Shown here piece after piece: positions 35,720 through 42,937 of a stretch of 64,000 nucleotides of DNA. Position numbers and translations under genes: made by a program. The notes under the pieces were generated by a model. The model ran no database searches. It was not told where the DNA came from and saw only the letters and a list, made by a program, of their open reading frames with translations. The stretch comes from Dyadobacter sp. SG02 (GTDB lineage: Bacteria > Bacteroidota > Bacteroidia > Cytophagales > Spirosomataceae), in contig NZ_FNYL01000001.1 in assembly GCF_900109045.1 (NCBI RefSeq), positions 62,001 through 126,000 on the forward strand. The letters are read 5' to 3'. Each line of letters begins with the position of its first letter. The first letter of the stretch is position 1.

Positions 35720-36928
35720 ATGAAAACACTTTTGATTAAATCACTCCTTTTGGCCTTCACGCTGGCGTTTTTCGGATGCTCGTCCGACGACGACAAAGAT
35801 GATATCACGCCGACGCCCGAGAATGCGAAATTCGTGGTCATGACATCCAGCGACCGCAGCTTCGGCGGCGGCTATTTTTCAACGATCGACGGGATGCCCG
35901 GCGGAACGCTACCCACTACCAATGCCAAATCCCTGCAAATTTCCGACGCATTCGGTTTCCGCACTTTTGGTAAATGGATCTTCAACCGCAGCAATGCGGC
36001 TGGTGACGAGGGTTTGCAGAAGTTTACCGTTAATGCCGACGGTTCACTCAAAGACGAGGGCTTTATAGCTGGTTCGACCCAATTCCTGGTAGTGAGTGCG
36101 ACTTCGGGCTACTACCTCGACGAAACCCGCGGAACCCTGAAAATCCAGAAATTCAACCCCACGACAATGCTCCGCACGGGCGAGATCGACCTTTCTGTTG
36201 TAAAAAAGGATGGGGTTGAATATCAGGCTGTCGGAAAACATACGATTGCCGCCAAAGAAGGCAAACTGTACCTGAGCATTACCTACGGAACCAACGTCGC
36301 CAAAGGCTACGGCGACGACGTGTTCAATTCTATCTTCATCGCTGTTGTTGACATTGCTACCGAGAAATACGAAAAGACAATTACCTATGACGGTCTGAAA
36401 GGCATCGGATGGGGCTCGTCGGGCAACAAAATGTGGTCGATCGGCGACGACGGTGCATTGTACCTCTATAATACCGGCCTGAACGTGGCTTTCACAACCA
36501 CCAACATCATCCGTATCAAGAAAGGTGAAACCGATTTCGACAAAACCTGGAAGTTCTCCACCGATCAGCTGCAAGCGGGAAATTCACTGGCGATCGCATT
36601 GGTAAAAGGCGGAAAACTGTATTTCGAAATGGTATCCACGCCTTTGAAACCGGATTTTAGCAACCTCCCGGCCAATCCCATTTTCGATTTCTACACCTAC
36701 GACATGACCACCAAACAGGTAACCAAACTGGGCGGCATGCCGCAGCACGAGTACGTGTATGCCAACGAACAATCCATTACCGAGATCGACGGCAAAGTCT
36801 ATCTTTGGGTAAAAAACCAGTCGCAGAATATCGATGGCTACTATGTCGTGGATGGCGACAAGGCCACGCAGGTGTTCAATATCCAGCACCAGGGAGCGAT
36901 CCAGGGCTTCGCAAAACTGTCTGAATAA
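35720..36928 (+). CDS. DUF4374 lipoprotein
   Basis: 402 aa with a lipoprotein signal ending in FFGC (Cys20) and an acidic SSDDDKDD linker that suggests surface export. The mature part is a beta-propeller of the DUF4374 type (FVVMTSSDRSFGGGYFSTID, GSSGNKMWSIGDDGALYLYN). DUF4374 genes commonly follow TonB receptors and precede PepSY proteins in iron-uptake loci of Bacteroidota. A surface substrate-binding role is likely but unproven. 27 bp after the receptor. Confidence 0.85.
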   Translation: MKTLLIKSLLLAFTLAFFGCSSDDDKDDITPTPENAKFVVMTSSDRSFGGGYFSTIDGMPGGTLPTTNAKSLQISDAFGFRTFGKWIFNRSNAAGDEGLQKFTVNADGSLKDEGFIAGSTQFLVVSATSGYYLDETRGTLKIQKFNPTTMLRTGEIDLSVVKKDGVEYQAVGKHTIAAKEGKLYLSITYGTNVAKGYGDDVFNSIFIAVVDIATEKYEKTITYDGLKGIGWGSSGNKMWSIGDDGALYLYNTGLNVAFTTTNIIRIKKGETDFDKTWKFSTDQLQAGNSLAIALVKGGKLYFEMVSTPLKPDFSNLPANPIFDFYTYDMTTKQVTKLGGMPQHEYVYANEQSITEIDGKVYLWVKNQSQNIDGYYVVDGDKATQVFNIQHQGAIQGFAKLSE

Positions 36929-36948
36929 ACCCTATTCCCCCAACAACC

Positions 36949-38124
36949 ATGAGCTCCGTCAAGCAAATCAAAACCTGGTTCCTGATCCACAAATGGACGA
37001 GCCTGATCTGCACGGCTTTCCTGCTGATGCTTTGCATTACAGGTCTGCCGCTGATCTTCCATGAAGAAATCGAAGAACTCGAAGGCAAGCCACATCTCGC
37101 GAAACAGGTACCGGCCGGAACGCCGCTGGCCGGGCTCGACAAGCTGGCGGAAACCGCGCAGGCCAAGTACCCGAACAAAGTGATCCGGTATGTATATTGG
37201 GATGAACATGAACCCAATACCACGTCGTTCAGCCTCTCGGATTCGATCGACGCCCCGCCCGACAATTTCACGGTGGCGATCGTCGACGATCATACGGCAG
37301 AGCTGCTCGATACCCCCAACTATCAGGAGGGTTTTATGTATGTGATGCTGCAATTGCATACGGATATGTTCATGGGCATCGGCGGCAAGTTGTTTCTGGG
37401 GTTGATGGGGCTGCTTTTCGTGGCGGCGATCGTTTCGGGTATTATGCTGTATGGCCCGATCATGAAACGTTTCGATTTCGGAATGGTCCGCACGGAACGC
37501 TCGACCCGGCTGAAATGGCTGGATCTGCATAACCTGCTCGGTGTGGTGACGATCGTGTGGGGAACCGTGGTAGGGCTGACGGGCGTGATTAACACCACTT
37601 CGGAAGTCATTTTAGGTTTATGGCAAATGGGCCAGCTGGCCGAGATGACAGCTCCCTACAAAAATGCGCAGCCGCTCACCGGCAAGCTCAGTTCGCTGGA
37701 TGCGGCCGTGGCCGTAGCGCGTGAGCGGGCACCGGAAATGCAGCCGTCGATCATTACCTACCCGGGTACCGCATTCACGAGCAAGCACCATTACGCCGTG
37801 TTCATGAAAGGTAATACGCCATTGACCGAACGCATTATCAAACCGGCATTGATCGACGCCAAAACCGGCAAACTGACCGATATGCGCGACATGCCTTGGT
37901 TTGTGAATGCATTGTTCGTTTCAGAACCATTGCATTTCGGCGACTATGGCGGGCTGCCATTGAAAATCATCTGGGCGCTTTTCGATATTGCCACGATCGT
38001 CATCCTGGGCAGCGGGCTTTACCTATGGTTTGCGAGAAACAAGGCCACGAAGGCCCATATCAACCGGTTGAGCAAGAACGACACGGAAATCCTGACGGTA
38101 ATTGCCCAGAAGGAAAATGCGTAA
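36949..38124 (+). CDS. PepSY-associated transmembrane protein (1)
   Basis: 391 aa. TM1 at about 18-38, TM2 near 145-167, TM3 near 190-212 and TM4 near 340-362, with two periplasmic PepSY regions between. KIKTWFLIHKWTSLICTAFL at the start and KWLDLHNLLGVVTIVWGTVV have the His pairs seen in the PiuB/FsqB-like group, some of which are haem-binding reductases of ferric siderophores. Third gene of the AraC-flanked operon, so reduction of imported iron chelate in the periplasm is the likely job (inference). Confidence 0.88.
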   Translation: MSSVKQIKTWFLIHKWTSLICTAFLLMLCITGLPLIFHEEIEELEGKPHLAKQVPAGTPLAGLDKLAETAQAKYPNKVIRYVYWDEHEPNTTSFSLSDSIDAPPDNFTVAIVDDHTAELLDTPNYQEGFMYVMLQLHTDMFMGIGGKLFLGLMGLLFVAAIVSGIMLYGPIMKRFDFGMVRTERSTRLKWLDLHNLLGVVTIVWGTVVGLTGVINTTSEVILGLWQMGQLAEMTAPYKNAQPLTGKLSSLDAAVAVARERAPEMQPSIITYPGTAFTSKHHYAVFMKGNTPLTERIIKPALIDAKTGKLTDMRDMPWFVNALFVSEPLHFGDYGGLPLKIIWALFDIATIVILGSGLYLWFARNKATKAHINRLSKNDTEILTVIAQKENA

Positions 38125-38154
38125 CCGGAACGATCATTCAAAAATATCCCGAAC

Positions 38155-38328
38155 ATGAAAAGCAATTTTTGGAAAGTATGGGGCATGCCCGTCATCATCG
38201 GCATTTTCTCCGGCATAGGCCTACTCTCAGCATTGACCGGCGATAACATCTGGGACGCGGTGTCCTGGCTGGCGCTTGGGTTTCCGGTGGTGGTAAGCCT
38301 TTGGTTTTTGAGGAAAAGTTGGGGATAA
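38155..38328 (+). CDS. Small (57-aa) two-TM membrane protein
   Basis: Reads MKSNFWKVWGMPVIIGIFSG, then a short loop with LTGDNIWDAV, a second hydrophobic segment (SWLALGFPVVVSLWFL) and a basic end RKSWG. It starts 30 bp after the PepSY gene and ends 2 bp before the convergent PepSY gene. Two membrane segments, Trp-rich ends and operon position support a real gene. It is probably an accessory subunit of the PepSY reductase. No family recognised. Confidence 0.65.
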   Translation: MKSNFWKVWGMPVIIGIFSGIGLLSALTGDNIWDAVSWLALGFPVVVSLWFLRKSWG

Positions 38329-38330
38329 AA

Positions 38331-39800
38331 TCAAAATTTCCTGCCAACCCACTTGAAAGTTAAAACCAGTCCGGTCATGCTCACGAGCGTACCCCCGATC
38401 ATCAATACAATCACCACAATATCCCACAGCGGTCGCTTGTAAACGAGAAACCGGAAATCAAAGCTGTGCAGACCGTGGTATAACCATCGTTCCAGCCGGC
38501 TCAGGTCCTGGTGTTTAAGCACCACCTGAGCCGTCGCCGGATCGACGTAATACCATTTTTCGTCCTCCGAAGCCATTTTTACCCGAAGCACCGGCAGTCG
38601 CTTTTCATGGTTTTTGGAATAATAATAATCATCGTATTCATGCAGCATTACCGCTTCCTTCACCGGTATTGCTGCATTCATTTCCTTTAATTTTGATATA
38701 AATGGCTCCGATGGCAGCTGCGTAACCGGTACGGAAGTTTCCTCGTCGGCGGCGAGCAGGCGGGTGTGATGTTCGTCAGCGTAGCCGAGATAGTAAGGCG
38801 TTCCGTTCCATTGGACAAGCTGGATTTCCTTCTGGCCAAATTCCGTACCCAATTTCCCGGCAGCGGCGGCAGGTGAAATGCTGAACCTGCGCGTATCCAA
38901 AATACCACCCGTCCATACCACCGATTCTTCCGGTTCGAGTCTCGTAAATGGCGCCCAATCCCAGGGTGTCATCGACAGTAATCCGCTGAAAACCCAGGTA
39001 AAAACGAACAGCCCGAATGCAAAACCGGTGTAATGGTGCCAGCGGAACCATTTCTTTTTGTAAGGACTGAATGCAATCCCGCGACTACGCTTGTACCGCA
39101 CAAAGCCCATCGCAATACCCGCAATGCACATGATGCTGCCGATAGTGGAAGACCAGACGACGATATCGTTCCAAAGCGGCCGGTTACGCAACAGTACCGT
39201 CGGGTAAATCCAGTGCGGAATAGGGCCCAGCCAGGCGAGGAAACGCTGTTTCGCATTCACCATCTGTACTACCTCGCCCGTCTGCGCGGCTACGTACACA
39301 TACGTGCGCGCGGTGTCGTACATATGCACGCGGTACACGGGCGTCGTGTATCCCTGCGAGCGCGCGGCGGCCATCCATTGGTCTATTTCGGTCAGGAGCT
39401 CGATGCTTTTGATTTTTTCGCCTTTGGTAAATTGCATGGCAAGCCGGGCGGCTAATGCGGTGTCGGCGCCGTTAAACTGTTCTCCGTTATCTGCGAAAAC
39501 GGCCTGGTAGGTGCCTTTAATGGTGGTAACTCGGTAAATCGGGCGGTTCAGGAGCATTCCCAGCCGGATGGAGCGTAAAGTATCTTTGATTCCTGCGCTG
39601 TCGAGGGCTTGCGCGATCGTCAGGTGTGCTTTGCTGAAACCGGGGGCAGGAAGGCGTTGGAGGCGTTCGTGGTACCGCATGGTGGGGTACTTGACGTACA
39701 TCATCGCGAAGCCTGAGAGGAACCAGATTACGAAGAGCAGGCTTAATGCAAAGCCGAGGTAGCGGTGCATTAGCAGGGTTAGCTTGATTAGCTTTTTCAT
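38331..39800 (-). CDS. PepSY-associated transmembrane protein (2)
   Basis: 489 aa, longer than the PepSY protein at 36949. TM1 near 14-34 (YLGFALSLLFVIWFLSGFAM), TM2 near 205-225, TM3 near 250-270 and TM4 near 455-480. The His-containing MHRYLGFAL and KKWFRWHHYTGFAFGL are the family's haem-ligand candidates. It follows the B12-riboswitch-controlled TonB receptor on the minus strand, separated by a 29-bp inverted repeat. It may reduce the imported ligand. Whether the riboswitch also controls it depends on readthrough of the hairpin. Confidence 0.85.
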   Translation of the reverse strand: MKKLIKLTLLMHRYLGFALSLLFVIWFLSGFAMMYVKYPTMRYHERLQRLPAPGFSKAHLTIAQALDSAGIKDTLRSIRLGMLLNRPIYRVTTIKGTYQAVFADNGEQFNGADTALAARLAMQFTKGEKIKSIELLTEIDQWMAAARSQGYTTPVYRVHMYDTARTYVYVAAQTGEVVQMVNAKQRFLAWLGPIPHWIYPTVLLRNRPLWNDIVVWSSTIGSIMCIAGIAMGFVRYKRSRGIAFSPYKKKWFRWHHYTGFAFGLFVFTWVFSGLLSMTPWDWAPFTRLEPEESVVWTGGILDTRRFSISPAAAAGKLGTEFGQKEIQLVQWNGTPYYLGYADEHHTRLLAADEETSVPVTQLPSEPFISKLKEMNAAIPVKEAVMLHEYDDYYYSKNHEKRLPVLRVKMASEDEKWYYVDPATAQVVLKHQDLSRLERWLYHGLHSFDFRFLVYKRPLWDIVVIVLMIGGTLVSMTGLVLTFKWVGRKF

Positions 39801-39835
39801 TTTGTGTACTGGTGCAAATCTCTTGATTTGTACAT

Positions 39836-39912
39836 ACTATTTGCAGGCCTCTGGCCGGTCTATATGGCATTATCGCTTTTCCGTATAGACCGGCCGGAGG
39901 CCTGCGAATAGT
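39836..39912. repeat. 29-bp inverted repeat of the GGCCGGAGGCC family
   Basis: Arms 39836-39864 and 39884-39912 are complementary with two mismatches (both could pair as G-U in RNA) around a 19-nt loop. The right arm shares 26 identical bases (39888-39913) with 48769-48794. It lies between the TonB receptor stop and the PepSY start and could act as a terminator or attenuator. Confidence 0.85.
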
Positions 39913-39959
39913 TAGTCACGAAGGGGACCTTCGCGCCATTTGCGCCATTTGCGCATTTA

Positions 39960-42131
39960 CTATAAACTGTACTTCACACTAACCAGAAAATTCCGCGTGG
40001 CACCGGGCGAGAACTGGTTCGCGTAGATGGCATTGGCATAATAGCGCTCGTTGAACAGGTTATTGACATTCAACCTGATACCCACGCGCCCCACACGATA
40101 CCCAACCGCCATATCAGCTATCGTGTAGGCCGGCATCACGAATGTGTTGGCGCTGTTGGTAAATGTCTCGTCCATATAGTTGGCACCGGCACCAATGCTC
40201 GCACCCTTCAGGGCACCATTTTGCGCCTCGTAGTTCAGCCACACGTTCACCATATTTTTCGGTGCAAATGCTACCTGCTTCCCCGCTACCGGGTTGACTT
40301 CCTGACCGTCGAAAGCCAGATATTTCGCTTTCGAGAGCGTATAACCCGCCGTCACATCCAATCCCGGTGCCAGAGAACCATTGATCTCGGCCTCAAACCC
40401 TTTCGATTCCGCCGAGCCGATGCGCTTGTAAATACCGCCCGGCAATGCTTCCAGCTGGTTGTTTTTGCGCATGTAGTAGAATGCCAGATTGGCCGTCCAT
40501 TTTGCATTCATTTCCAGCCGCGAACCTACTTCGCCCTGGTAACCCGTTTCAGGATCGAACGTTTCGCCGTTTGGGGCCACGCGACGGGCCGGTTTGAAAT
40601 AGGTGGAATAGGAACCGTATACCGAAAGCGCTTCCAAAGGCTGATACACCAGTCCCGCACGGTAGGTCAATGCAGATTTCGAGATTTTCGACTCCGGTCC
40701 TTCCTCGGTCACATTACGGTCGGTGTCGACCTGATCGGTGAAATAGGTACCACGGAAAATGTCGTAACGCAGGCCGATCAAACCTTTCAGTTTTTCACTG
40801 ATTTTAATCCAATCCTGCACATAAATGCCATGCACATTCTCCATAGTTGCACGGTAGTAGGTGTCCTTGAAATCAATATAACCCTGGTTCAGAATGGGGT
40901 TCCGAACAGAAACGGTCGCATTCTTCCCTGGCCCGAAAACATCGCCGTTGTAAGTCTTGCGGTCGAGAATACTCAGCGAATAACCCGCCAGGAGCTTGTG
41001 TGAAATGCCTTTGGTATCAAACTCGTAAGTCAGTTCCAGCTGGTTTTGCAGCGGCTTGGTAAGGTGGTTGAAATAGAACGGGAACGAACGGTTCAGTGAA
41101 TCGAGCGTAGCGTTGAACGACAGCTCCTCGGTCGAGAAGTAGTTGATATTATCGTCGTAGTACGAAAGCTGGTCGGAAAGCGTCAGGCCGGAATTGAAAC
41201 GGTGCACATATTTCAGCTGGTAGTCGTAGCGCGTATGTTTCAGGAAATCGGCGGGGTCGTTGTAACGCGCGTCGCGGTCCATACCCGGCGCCAGTTTGCT
41301 GCCTTCGAGCATCGGCAGACCGGTGTCGGTGTCGTAAATGTCCTTATTGGCGCCGATGGTCAGGTAAAAAAGGTCGCGCCCGGTAGGCGTGTATTCCAAT
41401 GCGAGGTAGCCATTGTTGGTATTCGAGCCCGAATGGCGGTAGCCGTCCGTATCCGACATTCCGAAATCGACGCGGTACCGCAGCTTGTCGTTGATAGGCC
41501 CGCCCGCTCCTGCGCGGATGCGACGGGTGTTGAAACTGCCATAAGCAGCCGAAAAATCGGCTTTGAAATCCGCCGTAGGCCGTTTCCGGGCGATATTAAT
41601 GATCCCACCCAAAGCCGAATGCCCGAAAAGCACGGAGGCAGGGCCTTTCAATACTTCCACACTTTCCACATTGGCGAGATTGGTACTGGGTGCACTAGTG
41701 GAAATGTTATGCCGCTCGTCGCGCACGCCATCGACCATCAGTACAAAATTGGAAAAACCACGGATCGTGAAATGCTGGAAGCCACCATAGGTATTGTTGG
41801 CCCTTACGCCGGTGGTGTTTTTCATGGCTTCCTGCAAATCGTCGATGCCACGCTGCTCGATGGTCCGGACGGAAACAGCCGAGGTCGTCAGCGGCATGTC
41901 GCGCAACGGCACGTCGATTTTGTTGATGCCTGAAAATGCACTGCGGTGCGTACCGGAAACAGTGATTTCCGACAAATGGTGGGTACTGGAAACGCTGTCA
42001 GCAGCATTCGTACGTGCGGTTTGTGCCAATGCACCGTTCAAAGGAGATACCAGTGCCGCTGCCAGCAGGGCACAAAGAGAGGCCTCCCCGATTCTGCCAT
42101 ACCGCGGGCAGCGGGTCGTAAAAATGAACAT
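39960..42131 (-). CDS. TonB-dependent siderophore-type receptor under B12 riboswitch
   Basis: 723 aa. Signal peptide to about residue 37 (NGALAQ). No CarboxypepD_reg domain. The plug (about 55-165) shows VPLRDMPLTTSAVSVRTIEQ, VRANNTYGGFQHFTIRGFSN and VEVLKGPASVLFGHSALGG, the pattern of siderophore (FhuA/FpvA-type) receptors. The barrel ends in RNFLVSVKYSL. A complete cobalamin riboswitch lies in the leader, so expression should fall when B12 is plentiful. The true ligand may therefore be a corrinoid or a metal linked to B12 supply rather than a ferric siderophore. PepSY gene downstream. Confidence 0.9.
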   Translation of the reverse strand: MFIFTTRCPRYGRIGEASLCALLAAALVSPLNGALAQTARTNAADSVSSTHHLSEITVSGTHRSAFSGINKIDVPLRDMPLTTSAVSVRTIEQRGIDDLQEAMKNTTGVRANNTYGGFQHFTIRGFSNFVLMVDGVRDERHNISTSAPSTNLANVESVEVLKGPASVLFGHSALGGIINIARKRPTADFKADFSAAYGSFNTRRIRAGAGGPINDKLRYRVDFGMSDTDGYRHSGSNTNNGYLALEYTPTGRDLFYLTIGANKDIYDTDTGLPMLEGSKLAPGMDRDARYNDPADFLKHTRYDYQLKYVHRFNSGLTLSDQLSYYDDNINYFSTEELSFNATLDSLNRSFPFYFNHLTKPLQNQLELTYEFDTKGISHKLLAGYSLSILDRKTYNGDVFGPGKNATVSVRNPILNQGYIDFKDTYYRATMENVHGIYVQDWIKISEKLKGLIGLRYDIFRGTYFTDQVDTDRNVTEEGPESKISKSALTYRAGLVYQPLEALSVYGSYSTYFKPARRVAPNGETFDPETGYQGEVGSRLEMNAKWTANLAFYYMRKNNQLEALPGGIYKRIGSAESKGFEAEINGSLAPGLDVTAGYTLSKAKYLAFDGQEVNPVAGKQVAFAPKNMVNVWLNYEAQNGALKGASIGAGANYMDETFTNSANTFVMPAYTIADMAVGYRVGRVGIRLNVNNLFNERYYANAIYANQFSPGATRNFLVSVKYSL

Positions 42132-42162
42132 ACTTTTAACCGTTTAAGGTGAGTAATGATCC

Positions 42163-42406
42163 GAAAAAAGGCAGGTCTCCTGACTTGTAACATTTATGCC
42201 GTCCTTCCCGATACAATTATGAATGATCGAATGATTGAATGACTGAATAGTTTTCTCCTATTCAATCATTCAGTCATTCAGTCATTCGAAATTGAATTCC
42301 CAGTGGACATCACCCTGGCATAAACTATCCCGTTACTTACAGTTGCGCGACAGTTCGTGATTTGCACACGATTCCCTATTAATTCACTGAATGTGAAACC
42401 TTTTTC
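42163..42406 (-). promoter_or_regulatory. Cobalamin (B12) riboswitch
   Basis: On the minus strand: GAAAAAGG (42406-42399) can close P1 with CCTTTTTTC (42171-42163). The core continues with GGGAATCGTGTGCAAATCACG and CTGTCGCGCAACTGT, then GTCCACTGG, GGGAAGGACGG and the B12 box AGTCAGGAGACCTGCC (42185-42170). All conserved blocks are in order. The peripheral arm between CACTGG and GGGAAGG holds a repeat hairpin (42221-42287). It ends 31 bp before the TonB receptor ATG. Confidence 0.93.
42221..42287. repeat. Octamer-repeat hairpin inside the riboswitch
   Basis: Two 30-nt arms (42221-42250 and 42258-42287) of tandem ATTCAATC/ATTCAGTC-type octamers pair at 26 of 30 positions around a 7-nt loop. 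The same octamers occur at 59102-59226. The element sits in the variable peripheral arm of the aptamer. Confidence 0.85.
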
Positions 42407-42439
42407 TTTTGGAAAATAAATTAAAGAACTTGTTTGGGG

Positions 42440-42469
42440 CGCAAAGTTATGATTTAATCATAGTTTGCG
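42440..42469. promoter_or_regulatory. Palindrome over the promoter of the riboswitch transcript
   Basis: CGCAAA...TATGAT-TTA-ATCATA...TTTGCG, with a one-base offset between the arms. It covers the minus-strand -7 element TAACTTTG (42449-42442) that would start the riboswitch leader, and lies 42 bp before the ModE-like gene on the plus strand. Candidate operator for that regulator or another. Confidence 0.5.
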
Positions 42470-42510
42470 GCTTTGAAATGAAAGATTAATTAAATCAAAA
42501 AAACTGCCGT

Positions 42511-42855
42511 ATGGAAAGACAAGTCGATATTCGGGTCCGGCATTGGGTGTTTGTGGATGAGGTCAAATTTTTCGGGCCCGGGCGCTATGAACTGCTCGAA
42601 CGCATTGCCGAAACCGGCTCTATTGCACAGGCCGCCAAGGAGATGGGACTTTCGTATAAAAAAGCCTGGGCGATGGTCGATGCGCTCAATACATTGGGCA
42701 AAGGCCCTTATGTAGTTACACAAAAAGGAGGCACCAAAGGAGGAGGCGCAGTGCTTACCGACACCGCACGGAGCGTCATGACCGCCTACAAACGCCTGAA
42801 CGATAAGCTGCTCGCCGCATTGGCCGAAGAACAGGAGCTTTTATCACTCATCTGA
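42511..42855 (+). CDS. ModE-like winged-helix regulator (N-terminal DNA-binding domain only)
   Basis: 114 aa, cytoplasmic. It matches the LysR-type winged helix of ModE: GPGRYELLERIAETGSIAQA, AKEMGLSYKKAWAMVDALN and TQKGGTKGGGAVLTDTARSV. E. coli ModE has additional C-terminal molybdate-binding (MOP) domains; these are missing here, as in many short ModE-like proteins, so how it senses its ligand is unclear. It is divergent from the riboswitch operon and 82 bp upstream of a TonB receptor whose promoter carries a ModE-shaped palindrome. It probably represses that operon when oxyanion is plentiful (inference). Confidence 0.85.
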   Translation: MERQVDIRVRHWVFVDEVKFFGPGRYELLERIAETGSIAQAAKEMGLSYKKAWAMVDALNTLGKGPYVVTQKGGTKGGGAVLTDTARSVMTAYKRLNDKLLAALAEEQELLSLI

Positions 42856-42897
42856 TGTAACTCGTCAATTTTTTCCCGCCCATTGTCCGGGACTCAT

Positions 42898-42930
42898 TAT
42901 ATTTGCGATATACCCGTTTATACATATCGC
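42898..42930 (+). promoter_or_regulatory. Promoter and ModE-shaped operator of the TonB/peroxidase/SUOX operon
   Basis: A perfect -7 element TATATTTG (42898-42905) runs into an inverted repeat GCGATAT-N12-ATATCGC (42905-42930), which would cover the transcription start near 42910. The form CGATATA...TACATATCG resembles the E. coli ModE site as I recall it (CGTTATAT...TACATAACG). Confidence 0.6.
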
Positions 42931-42937
42931 TTTTCTA

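Noticed and set aside
39930-39960. GCGCCATTT triplication near the end of the TonB receptor gene
   Set aside because: Three short direct copies with no second locus in the window; could be slippage and shows no clear function.
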